Source of the DNA: Armigeres subalbatus
Taxonomy: Eukaryota > Arthropoda > Insecta > Diptera > Culicidae
DNA length: 64,000 nucleotides
Direction: 5' to 3'
Assembly (NCBI RefSeq): GCF_024139115.2
Contig: NW_026943277.1
Coordinates: 1,054,001 to 1,118,000 of the forward strand
Shown in pieces: positions 44,421-55,320 of this stretch (positions are counted from its first letter, which is position 1; every line of letters begins with the position of its first letter). The translations under genes and the position numbers were made by a program. The notes beneath the pieces were generated by a model that saw only the letters and a list, made by a program, of their open reading frames with translations, was not told the DNA's origin and made no database searches.

Positions 44421-45335
44421 CCTGAATTGGAACTTTTTAGTTGGAAAACCATCGATTATTTACTACGTACCCTATTAAATAAGATTCCTGATTTTTTTTC
44501 AATCATCATATAAAAATTAAGGGTAATCGATTATTACCAAGTTATAGTCCTTATAACTTATTTATTGGAGCTCAAGCATCAAAGAGCATAAAAAAGCCGA
44601 ACTCGATAAATTTATGTAATTCTTTGAAAATAGCTAAGAAAGGCTTGGATGGAGATTATGCACCGCATCGTAATCCTATGCACATATACACCAAATTCTT
44701 TCCTAACACAAGCCAAAATTGAAACTTGTTATGTGAATGAAAAAGTTTAACTGGTATAAAATATATAAAATAAAATCATAAAATTATAATGATAAAATTA
44801 TACAAAAAAGAACTTTTAGAATTTTATTTTATTAAAATATACAAAAATTCTGAAACTGAATTCCGTCTGAAAACGGTATTGTATAAAGCAGCAATTTATA
44901 TATTCAAGTATAAACACAATTCCTTCATTGGGCCGGAAAACATAGATAACAATTTCGCTGATCCAATGTCCTCATAGGCACTATATATACTTCGCTTTGG
45001 TTGTTGCGATAAGCTTAAACCCTAACACTAGGCGAGATCCTGCCATCTAGCGTTGACTAGACTTCACCCTGACTAGTGCCTTCATCGTCAGTTCCCTTAC
45101 GGCTATTTACGACCACTTTTCGACATTGGGCATGCAAATCGAAAGCAAGCTAATCAGTAATCTACATTTACATCCTCCTGTGTAGAAACAAAAGTTCAGC
45201 GCTTATTTGGGGGATGGTGGTAGGAAATGCACACTTATAATATTATTCGATATATTTTGTCATTGCTGCTTTAATCAAAATTCGCATATAAAGACTTTAA
45301 AAAACGATTATTGATTTTTCCTTTGAAAGCGTACA
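44421..45335. other. No recognisable gene
   Basis: AT-rich to about 44980, then a balanced stretch (45000-45160). No domain was recognised. Confidence 0.4.
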
Positions 45336-45440
45336 ATGAATTACAAGAAAATTATTAAGCTCTTTCAGTGGAATGTTTTCACCTGTCATATTCCACTTAA
45401 TTCCACCACGATACTGTATGTGCCTTGACTTACCTGTCAT
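45336..45440 (-). repeat. Partial hammerhead-family repeat, no ribozyme core
   Basis: GAAAATTATTAAGC, CAGTGGAATGTTTTCACCTG and AATTCCACCACGATA match the tail side of the family seen at 55224-55320 and 8498-8638. The segment with the ribozyme core is absent. Confidence 0.65.
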
Positions 45441-46737
45441 TATTAGGTGAAAGGGGAATCAGGGAGAACATTTTTTGGTTTTAAACTCAAAAGAACACTG
45501 AATTTTGATCAGAAATTTAAAAAGCGACGTATGTATAACCGTCTAGTGCTTTAACAAAGCGGATCATATCAGCTGGGGCGGCATTCCCCGTTAAAAGAAA
45601 CGGCAATGTAGTAAAGAACAGCCCAACATGCACCCCTTAAGCTTTTTTGATGTTTCAACCAATATATTTTATTTGTTATTATTCATGACTAACGAGACTT
45701 TCAGCCCATGTCTGGCTGGTATCGAAATTTTTCCCAATATAAACCTTTTTTAACGAGCAGAGGCAAAATTCACAAAACTAGCTACGTTTCACAATGATCT
45801 CCTTTTCAAAACAACATCCCAACAAACATTGCAAGTGGTTAAAATGTTTATTCGGCCAAAAATAGTCTTCTTCAGCTAGAAAACTAGCTTATTCAGCCAA
45901 AATTGTCTGTGTTAAAAATGGGCCTGTAAAATGACGCAAATGTTTTTTTTTTTAATTTTGAAAAACATGTTGATTTTCAAAATTTATTTCAAAGATTTTC
46001 AATTATTAAACTTGTGAATCCCAAAAAACGAATTAAAAGGTTATTTGTGTATTTGATTCTTCGGAAAATATCTCACTGTTCGACAGCTTGGTCATTAGTG
46101 AAAACAAGTTAGGGCTATTCAATACGTGAAAACATTAAAGTTTTCGAAATTAATTTAAAATAGTTCCCATGCAGCAAAACTCATTGAGTTTTGAATTCAA
46201 GCTTAGTTTTTATAATAGATTCAAGATATGTAATAATCTGAATACCCACAAAAACCCAATTGCATTAAAAATAAATGGTTGACGCATGGTTGATTGTAAA
46301 TCTTAGCGGATTGAACGAAGATCTTTCAGAAGAGGTAAAAGAATCGTTAAATTATAGTGAAAATAAGAGTTTTTTTCTTAATCTATTCGTTGCAACTCGA
46401 TAATGAATAACTGAATATTTATTTGTAATGGTAATTTTCGTTCAGAAACACGATCTTACGACTGGTTTTATGTGTTGGGCCAATGTGTCTCATGTCTCAT
46501 GGGTGCATTGTGCACCATTCCCTATTTTTGATCGTCACTTCACTGCACATTTCGATAGATTACCGCCGTATACGGCGTCTGTTAACATCAGCGTGTGATC
46601 GAGCACTGATTTTGATATAAGGTATATAGCCAAACTGTTCCCATTTCCATCTTACTGTAAGAAATTCACGTCATCTTGAAACAAAAAAAATAAGGCATTA
46701 ATTGCATATATTCTATTTTCCTATCATGCCCATGTGG
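45441..46737. other. Mostly unassigned; one small inverted-repeat element
   Basis: About 45827-45920 matches 50974-51070 (CCCAACAAACATTG, TTTATTCGGCCAAAAATAG, TCTTCAGCTAGAAAACTA). Near 46628-46670 CAAACTGTTCCCATTTCCAT resembles an inverted, decayed end of the MITE at 29731. The rest is unassigned. Confidence 0.5.
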
Positions 46738-46871
46738 GTCTCCAGTTAGCGAGCAAAAGCGTAGGATTGCCAATCCGGAGAATCAATTAATAACTGAGGA
46801 AATACTTATAGAATACTATGTTGAAAAGCAGGCCAAATTCCAGTGGGAATGTAGAGCCATTGAAGAAGAAA
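46738..46871 (+). mobile_element. tRNA-derived SINE with internal deletion
   Basis: The head TCTCCAGTTAGCGAGC and GATTGCCAATCCGGAG is joined to the tail TCAATTAATAACTGAGGAA, GAAAAGCAGGCCAAATTCCA and GGAATGTAGAGCCATTGAAG plus an AAGAA end. The B-box and central body are missing compared with 27580-27816. Confidence 0.75.
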
Positions 46872-46917
46872 AATCCCATGCGCTTTCAAGAACTTAGGAG
46901 CTAAGGTTGATTTCAGA

Positions 46918-49900
46918 ACTTTTTTTTAACTAATTTTATTTGCTAATTATCTAATACATGCATTCATCTCTTAGACTAGGTGTTCCGTGTTTTCCTAACA
47001 CTATCATCCTTTTTTGCTATGTTACATTTTTAGTTATTGTTAATACATTTCAATTGCCTCTGGCAGTTAGGATTTTTCCTCTGGTATAACAGAACCATGT
47101 AGAAATTACAATGTTTTCAACTTAAACTAAACTTAACCTAATTTATACTAAGGGTACAAGGAGCTAATCGTTGCAATAAAAGATTGCAACGATTTTTTTT
47201 TCTAAAATTGGAAATTATTTTGTTGGACGTTTGTTGCAATGTCTCAATATTAGAAACTCTATGAAGTTCAATGGTACTATACCACGGAGGCAACTTCAAA
47301 ATCATTTTCAAAATTTTATTTTGAATCCTCTGAAGTGCCTTTTTCTGGTATTGCAGCAACTAGTCCATATTGGCACAGCACACAACACGGCAGGTCTGAA
47401 AATTTGTTTATAAATCAATAGTTTGTTCTTAAAACAAAGTTCAAAAAAGTTCAAAGTCAAACAGTTTGCTTATTGGAGAAAGCAAACTGATTGGACGATA
47501 ACTAGAAGCCTCAGCTGGATTTTTATCCGGCTTCAAAATTGGAACAACTTTGGCATTTTTCCATTTAGCTGGAAAGTATGCCAATTGAAAAAAAATGATA
47601 AATAAATTAACCGAAAAGGATAAAGAGCTATCAGGAAGTTTTTTGATAAGTATGTAGAAAATACCATCATCACACGGGACTTTCATATTTTCAAATTGTC
47701 TAGTAAAAGATTTCTTCATAGAAATTAGTTCCCAACGAAAGGTCAAACACATTCTCTTGATTGAGAATGTCTTCTAAGCTCCGTGTAACCTGATCCTCAA
47801 TTGGACTAGTGAGACCTACCCTAAAATTATGGGCACTCAAAAACTGCTGAGCAAGTTTTTGAGCCTTTTCGCCAATTGTTAATAAAGCTTTATTTCCCTC
47901 TTTAAGCGCTGGAATTGGCTTTTGAGTTTTTTTTTAAAGAATTTTCGTTAATTTCCAAAAGGGTTTCGAACTGGAATCAAACTTCGAAACATTATTCTCA
48001 AAGTTGGTATTTCTCAGAATAGCGAAACGTTTTTTAATTTCATTTTGCAAATCTCGCCAAATAATTTTCAACGCGGGATCGCGAGTTCTTTGTTATTGTA
48101 TTCGCCTCACATTTTAAAGACGGATCAGTAGCGGAAGATCGGCGCCAATAATAATGGAGTTGAATTTTATTTCACATTTAGGAATTGCAATGCCTCTGTC
48201 TTTGACAATTAAATTTGTCAAAGATACGAGAGCATTATCAATGCTCAACTTTTGGTATCGAGAGGAATATCAACATCAAAATTCGTATCGATATACGTTT
48301 TATATAAATCCCGATTAGCCCTACGATAATTAAAAGTAGAGCAGATTGGATTATTTATGACTTCTTGTGAGATTTCAAACGTCACATGAAGGTGATCAGA
48401 GTCAAAGTCAGCATGAGTTACCAATTGGCCACACAGCTGACTTGAATCCGTTGAAACTAAATCAATTGTAGAAGGATTTCGACTGGAAGAAAAACAAGTT
48501 GATCCATTGGGATATTGAATAGTATAATATCCCGCAGAACAATCTTCAAACACCATTTACCGTTGGAATTGTTTGGGCATTATTACATAAACGGTGTTTG
48601 GCATTGGCATTGAAAAATTTGGATTTGTTGCGAGTTAGAATTTGAAGATCAGCTCTTAACAAATTCCTCTGCTGCCCATTGCACTGGAAAGGCAAGTAGG
48701 CAGCAATAAAAAAAGAATTGTCCAAAATTTGTTTCAACAGAAACTCCCAAGTTTTCGAAAACTTTGGTTTCAAACGAAGAATATAATCTATATTTGATAC
48801 GTCTATTAATGGCAATGGCGACCCCATCACAGACGCTGTCAAGACGATCCTTTCGGTAAATAAAATAATTTGGATCTCTTTTGATGAAGAGTCCTGGTTT
48901 TAAATAAGTTTCAGTTATAATGGCAATGTGCACATTATGAACTGATAGGAAGTTGAATAATCCATCTTCCTTATTCTTTAAAGAGTGGGCATTCCTATTT
49001 AAAATTTTCAAAGAATTATTTGGGTCCAATAGAATAAAGCCCAATAACAATTCTTTGAGTAAATTTGATACCAACCTGAACAGCTTCACTTTTGGTATTT
49101 GCTTTGAACATTCCATCAATCATGTGATGCAATTGTTCATTTAGAAAATCAAAGTCGGAAGCAGACATGCTACCTGAGTCGTCAGAACGAACGTTATTTT
49201 CCGTTGAAGAATCGGTATGAAAATCATTCATCGTCGGTAAATTTTTAGAAATGAAATTTTGCATGCCTGGAGCGATGCTTGCATAAGGAGGGATGTTCAA
49301 AAAATTAGAATTCGACGAATTGTTCGTTACCCGGTGAGAGGTAGGAGCAAAATTTGTTCGTTGATTATGGTGGGTATGAATTGCTCGACCTGCAAATGAT
49401 TGCGGATTTTGAGCGAATCTGGGATCCTAAATATTAGAAATTCCCTTCATCAGTTTTGCACGGGAATTCAAAACTTTTTTGGGTGAAGGGCATTCCCGGA
49501 AATTGGATTTATGATTGCCCCCACAATTGGCACATTTAAATTTATTTGTAAGTGTAAGTGCAGATATACAGGACACGCGTCCTTGCCGTGAGAGGTTCCA
49601 CCACAAATCATGCATTTAGCATCCATGTGGCAATGATTAGCTCCGTGACTCCACCTTTGGCACTTACGGCACTGAGTGGGGTTTTGGAAATTTCCCCCAG
49701 GCCTGCGGAAATGTTCCCATGTAACACGGACATGGGACATAATGCAGGCCTCTTCCAAATTTTTCATATTATTTAGTTCACTTTTGTTGAATAAAATTCT
49801 TGAGAAATACCCCTCTGGGAAGTGCCAGAGCGAGATTTCTTTTTCATCTTAATTACTTGGACTGGTGGAAATCGTAGTAATTACGAAATTTCAATTTTAA

Positions 49901-50900
49901 TCTCATACAGTGATTTATCATTACTGGGGAGACCTTTCAAGACGACCTTTAACAATCGCTCAGTTTTGTCGTCGTATGTGAAGAATTTATGGCGCTTCTC
50001 AGTTGAATAGGGTAACGGTACCAATAGTGGAGGTATTAGTAGATCCACAAAAGAAAATATTTTTTAAAAATTGATAATTATGGGAAATTTACTGCTTTAA
50101 TATCTTAGTCAATAGATAAACTAATAAAGTTGCTAACAAAAATGAGATAGATGTCATTTAACATCAACAATTACCAAATATTGCTTGCACCACTATGGGT
50201 ACACTGTTCCTTTAGTGGCGGTAAAAAATAATTTTGGTTCCTATAGTGGTGCTATCCATTGATTTCTTATGAGACTCGCCACTATTGGTACAGTTGCACC
50301 ATTATAGGTGCAAGGGAGTCAAATTTGTTAAGGAAAATCATTGTTTTCAATAGTTTTTCGAGCGAAATCTTAAGATAAGTTGCATTTAACATGATATTTA
50401 AACCACGACGCATCAACTGAAACCATCGTAAAGTGTATAATTATGATAAATCTCATTAAATCCCCACTACCTCCACTATTGGTGCTACCTCCACTAAGGG
50501 TACGGTTACCCTACTGAAGAAGACGTTTGCTCAGTTCGATAGGAGAAGAATTATTCTCAATGTTAGAGTTGGAAGGAATATCTGAAGTCTTCAGCTTCCT
50601 TCTATTTTTTCCGCGTTTTGGCAGGACGGTCTTGAAACCTTGTTTCTTAGAAGGAAGTGGAGAATTCAGCGACTGCCCTTTCCTCTTGTTTTTATTAATG
50701 GAGACGTGTCCTTTTCCCAGAACGGTGTCCCTGCGGGATTACCACCGGTTGTCGGAATTTTACTTCCGCAAACGGGTCCAAGCCGTCACGGGATCAGTAG
50801 GTACGAATGGCGCTGAGAAGCACTGATGAAATTAAAATAGCTTCGAGTAGTAATAAAAAACTTCCTCCAGCAAAGAGAGAAAAGATCCGCACAGCACGAA
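46918..50900 (-). pseudogene. Juan-like (Jockey clade) LINE, RT core deleted
   Basis: Read on the minus strand. ORF1 pieces carry three CCHC knuckles, CRKCQRWSHGANHC and CMICGGTSHGKDAC (49670-49580), and CANCGGNHKSNFREC after a frameshift (about 49535). The endonuclease follows with LKILNRNAHSLKNK and ITETYLKPG (about 49000-48890), and with DFDSDHLHVTFEI (about 48410-48370). The RT start is KWKNAKVVPILKPDKNP and SSYRPISLLSPISKLFD (about 47570-47460). It then jumps directly to the C-terminal KKALQRIQNKILKMILKLPP (about 47345-47280), so the catalytic palm is missing, by roughly 1 kb as judged from family length. Several frameshifts exist. A MITE (50008-50513) splits ORF1. The 3' end is A-rich on the minus strand at about 46920. 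It closely resembles the mosquito Juan family as I remember it. Confidence 0.9.
50008..50513. mobile_element. TA-flanked MITE inserted in LINE ORF1
   Basis: TAGGGTAACGGTACCAATAG at the left pairs with CTAAGGGTACGGTTACCCTA at the right, and TAGTGGAGG / CCTCCACTA repeats occur within both arms. It is 506 bp and non-coding. Juan ORF1-like sequence continues on both sides, so the MITE inserted later. Confidence 0.87.
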
Positions 50901-50973
50901 AGCACGATGTGGTCTGATTGTTTGAGGCGGCTGTTTCTCTGTGATGGTACATAGAAACAAATAATTCATGTTA

Positions 50974-51070
50974 TAACCCAACAAACGCAACAAACATTGG
51001 AAGCAGATAGAGCGTTTATTCAACCAAAAATAGCCTTCTTCGGCTCAAAAACTAAATTGTTTGTTGGAAA
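50974..51070. repeat. Small inverted-repeat element, second copy
   Basis: CCCAACAAACGCAACAAAC at the left and TTGTTTGTTGGA at the right are inverse, with the interior shared with 45827-45920. It lies between the LINE 5' end and the long-TIR transposon. Confidence 0.6.
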
Positions 51071-51103
51071 GGAATTTAAATAAACTTTTCTAGTAATAAA
51101 CTG

Positions 51104-51225
51104 GTTGAAATATCTTTCATAAGACGAGTTTGGTACTATTTAGCTCCACCACGTCGTAATTTTTCCAGATACGTATTTCGACCTCAACTGTAAGGTAGTA
51201 TCCAGTATATCGTACTTGACAAGAG
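51104..51225 (-). repeat. Hammerhead-family repeat at left end of the long-TIR unit
   Basis: On the minus strand it reads GTCAAGTACGATATACTGGATA, with GAGGTCGAAATACGTATCTG after it. The first ribozyme box has decayed from CTGAAGA to CTGGATA while GAAA and the ATACGTAT stem remain. It is predicted inactive. Confidence 0.75.
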
Positions 51226-51335
51226 TTATGCCAAGTAAAAATACGTATATGTAAAAGTTACATAGTGTTGGAGAGCGATTCCAAACAACAGCATCAAAAT
51301 TTAAGAAAATTTTTAATTCATGATTTTCTATTGAG

Positions 51336-51851
51336 TTGAAACTTTCCACAGTTTTTCAATTTCATCTAAATCGTCATTTTTCGATATCAAATCTTCATAT
51401 TGAGTCACGACTAACTTTTCAAAAGGGTGTATGTGAAAATGGTTCAAAAATATTTAAAAAGCTGCACAGCAAAAACGGAATGTTCGATTGTTATGATTTT
51501 TTCAGCAAAGTTAGACAACTAAATGGTGATTCTTAAGAAAATGTGCACAGTAAAAAAAAAATTTTTTGCCTTTAAAAATATCATTTTGTCACAAAAACTC
51601 AAATATCTTAAAACCCTATCTTTTTTCGAACGTAATTTTTAGGGAAAACGGTCCATTATATTAGCTATCTACCATAAAAATTTGGTGATGGTAAACTAAT
51701 AAACAAAAAGTTATGACATTTCAAACATTTCACAATTTTCACATATAGTAAACAAAAAAATTTCCGTGTATTTTTTTTCAAGAATCGCAGTTTGATGCTG
51801 ATTTTATTGTTAAGGGCCTTGCGTGAGTTAAACAAGTTGTTTGTATGATAT
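51336..51851. repeat. Left long terminal inverted repeat
   Basis: Inverse complement of 54652-55168. The outer part is almost identical, including a 67-codon frame that exists in mirror image at the other end. The inner part is diverged with small gaps. Confidence 0.9.
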
Positions 51852-52056
51852 TCCATATTTATGTATTCATCGATATTATGTATATTATATGTATAAATAT
51901 TATATGTATAAATAAATAAAAATGAATTAATATTATCCTAAGTATTAAATTAAATGTGGCAGTTACACAATGTTGTTATAGAAACTCTAAGAGTTTTGGG
52001 TTTGAATTTTGGTATGGGTTATGATATCATGAAAACAGTTTATTAATACTTATTTT

Positions 52057-54191
52057 TTATTTATTTTTATTCAAATTTTTTAAAATATCGAACACTTTTG
52101 AATTATTATCAGCACAGTTTGAGTATAGTTTTGCTTTAATTTTATTTTCCAACAATGGAATGAAACAGTGAAATTTTTGGGTTCCTTGGATCGTTTTCGC
52201 GTTATTAAATTGCTCGCTGAGCTCTGAAGCCTTTATTTCGTACTCTTCAGTAGTAGTAAAACAAAATGATAATTTGGTTAAATCTTTTTCTTTTCTACGA
52301 TTTGCCCAATCAAAAAGTTCTTTCGCAGTTTTAATTGGATGCTCACGTTCTTTGGCTAAACTTGCTCTTGTGGCCATGCGCTTTATTGTTCCTCCAATAG
52401 CATCACAAGGACCTTTGCCATGTGATGTAGCAAAAAATGCCATTCTGCATCAATTCCGTACATTGATTTAAATTGACATAGGCTCGAAAAATTCTTACGA
52501 TTTTTGTACTGCGACGCTGCTCCATCAAACATGAAATATATCTTTTTGACTTCTTTATGCTTATCAACGCGTAAAAAGTTAATCATTTTTTCAATGAACA
52601 AGTTTACGGATACTGAATCGTGTCTTAAATCTTCGGAAATTATAATAAAACTTAAGTGTTCAATTTGCGTACTTCCATTAAAATAAATAACGAATGGATG
52701 AATTGTAGCTTGTTGTACGTTCCAGTGATGGGACTGCACTTCATCTTGCAATACAAAGCTGTAATTTTCAGAAAAATCAAAAATGACTAAAAATTCACCA
52801 TTTTGTAATGTATTTTTCGTATTTTTTAAAAAGCTGGATTGTTCTGTTTTAATGAAATCGTGAGGGTTAATCCCTTTCTAATTTCAAGCAAAAATATGAC
52901 ACAAACTCATCTACAGGTTTTACAATAGTTTCTATGTCACACCTATCCGTGGTCACCCATTGCTCAAATGATAACTGATCAATATATTTTTCTTCAAACT
53001 CAGCGAATAAAGTATTTTCCAATGATGAAGAATCTGGACAATCCGAACAAGATCGTAGATAGCAATTTGATGTTGTATTTTCACACAAAAGACTACCAGT
53101 TAACATTTTAATATCCTTTGTTAAATTGATTCTTTTCAAACTATGTAAAATAAGATTAATATTCTCATGGGTTGTGCACACACACATTATGTGTTTCTGA
53201 ATTGGAAAGAAGCTTACATTGCCTTGGCCGAAGGCTTGCAAATGAGGAAAAACCTATTTTAATATTATCGTGAATTTCCTTGAAGCGTGTGTACGCTTCT
53301 TTCAAAATCGTCATCATTAATCGTTTTTGGATTGCTTGACGCTTTCCATCTTTTTTACTGATACATAATCTTTTGACCAGGCATAGCTCGACTTACTTCA
53401 TCATCTTCAAAATATTGAACTACTATTTCTTTTGTCTCATCTGTTAATGCAGTACTAGACCTAGTATTTTTGGTTGAAAGACAGTTATTCTTCAATTGTT
53501 TTGCCTCTTTTACTGTATTTCTATTGGTTTTGAACTCATCAATGGCATCCTGAATAGACCACGAACTTGGCAGCATCGACAAAATCAATAATTTTTCTTT
53601 CCTTGTCGTGGCTGCATTCGAGAACCTTTCCTTCATATTTATAATTACCTCATCGTAGTCTGTATTTTCCACATCATCAGGTCCTAATTTGAAGAGGTTT
53701 CTTCGTACAGCTTCGTTTATTTCACGGTATGTTTTCTCCGGGTAATAAACGTAGTCCATCTTACTCCATTTAATCGGAGTCACTTTTATCCCAGCTATGC
53801 CCTCGTTAAAGCGTTCGATGTTGACCTTTTGGATACACTCATCTTCCGATTGATTTGTTGAAACAGATTTCGCTGATGGTACGGTGGCAAGGCTCTCAGC
53901 ACTTTATACTTCTGGTAATTCCTCAGTTGTTGTCGATACATCTGGCAATTCCTCAGTTACTGTCGTTTTCGAACTTCCTGCGCTCTGCTCAACCGATGAT
54001 ATACAGATTGCTCTTTTGTCAACGTTTAGACGGCAGGACGTGCAAATGCGTAAATTTGTATTCAATGTGGACATTGGAGCATAACCAGTCGCTTTCAGTT
54101 TATCTATGCTGCTTTCGGTGAGATTTCGTAACTCTTTTGAACACTTTTTTCCATCAAACGGCCTACAACAGTTGAGAAAGCGGCTACTCAT
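52057..54191 (-). pseudogene. Pseudogenised transposase-like gene of unclassified family
   Basis: The start at 54191 gives a Cys-rich N-terminus (CCRPFDGKKCSKELR, then CTSCRLNV). A 27-bp tandem duplication (TEELPDV/TEELPEV) follows, with an in-frame stop at 53904-53906. The same frame goes on through IKWSKMDYVYYPEKTY and YFEDDEVSRAMPGQK to 53355. After a frameshift come PIQKHIMCVCTTHENINL and a Cys cluster (CENTTSNCYLRSCSDCP). After another, MQDEVQSHHWNVQQAT and IYFMFDGAASQYKNRKNF (about 52751-52480). After a third, FFATSHGKGPCDAIGGTIKR (from 52437) to 52057. The FDGAASQ and CDAIGG motifs, in the order expected for an RNase H-like DDE/D fold, suggest a transposase. I recall related multi-copy proteins in aphids and cnidarians but no named superfamily. 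Roughly 700 residues if intact. Confidence 0.72.
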
Positions 54192-54651
54192 GTTGTTCGT
54201 AATATTTCAATAAACAAAATCACTTTTAAGTTTTTACTGACTAGTTTGGTGTCATTTGCTTGACTGAAGAAAAAAATTACTATAAGATCTTTAACAACCT
54301 TAGTAGTAGTAATTTTTTGCTTTTTCGTGAGCATTGTCATGGTATGTACCTATCATGCATTTGTTGTTGTTGAAGATACCCGTTTCCTCCCGATCATAAA
54401 GTCTATTCTCTAAGAGGTATATTTTTTGCAGGTAAACTATAGACGTACACGTGTATATAAATCTTTGATTTTGCAGCTTTTGTCTTAACATTTCTGATAT
54501 GTTTCTATCAACGTTATTATCAACAGGTTTCAACACTATTAAAAGAATTTTTCGCCAGTCACGTGCAATGAAAATTATGACACTATCAATACTTTTGATC
54601 ACAACACTGGATCGTGTCTAAGTTTCTTATAGATGCTATGAATAATTAAAT

Positions 54652-55168
54652 CAAAATATCATGAAAACAACTTGTTTAAATCACGTCCCTTAACAATAAA
54701 ATCTGCATCAAACTGCAATTCTCGAAATAACTTACACAGAAAAAAATTTTGTTTTACTAAATGTGAAAATTGTGAAATGTTTGAAATGTCATAACTTTTT
54801 GTTTATTAGTTTACCATCACCAAATTTTTATGGTAGATAGCTAATAAATGGACCGTTTTCCCTAAAAAATTACGTTCGAAAAAGATAGGGTTTTGAGATA
54901 TTTGAGTTTTTGTGACAAAATGATATTTTTAAAGGCAAAAAAATTTTTTTTTACTGTGCACATTTTCTTAAGAATCACCATTTAATTGTCTAACTTTGCT
55001 GAAAAAATCATAACAATCGAACATTCCGTTTTTGCTGTGCAGTTTTTTAAATATTTTTGAACCATTTTCACATACACCCTTTTGAAAAGTTAGTCGTGAC
55101 TCAATATGAAGATTTGATATCGAAAAATGACGATTTAGATGAAATTGAAAAACTGTGCAGAGTTTCAA
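54652..55168. repeat. Right long terminal inverted repeat
   Basis: Inverse complement of 51336-51851 (517 versus 516 bp). On the plus strand it opens a 69-codon frame at 55057-55266 (MNHFHIHPFEKLVVTQYED...) that runs out of the repeat into hammerhead-family sequence. The left copy diverges before that point. Confidence 0.9.
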
Positions 55169-55320
55169 ATATTTTCGAAATGATCGCTCAGGATCGACTG
55201 ACATGCCCCCGTGGAATGCCTCTGGAGTTAAATAAAATAGTACTAAACTCGTCTTGTGTTAGGTGACAGGTGAAGACGTTCCACTAAAAAAGCCTAATAA
55301 TTTTTCGCAATTCATTCCAA

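Larger units (their letters stand above)
51104..55320 (-). mobile_element. DNA-transposon-like unit with long inverted repeats
   Basis: About 516-bp inverted repeats (51336-51851 and 54652-55168) enclose a broken gene on the minus strand. Outside them both ends carry hammerhead-family sequence in inverse orientation: 51104-51225 on the left with TAAGACGAGTTTGGTACT, and 55224-55320 on the right with AGTACTAAACTCGTCTTG. The outer ~200 bp of the inverted repeats differ at only about two positions, the inner parts more. I could not define an exact target duplication, so the true ends may lie further out. Confidence 0.7.
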
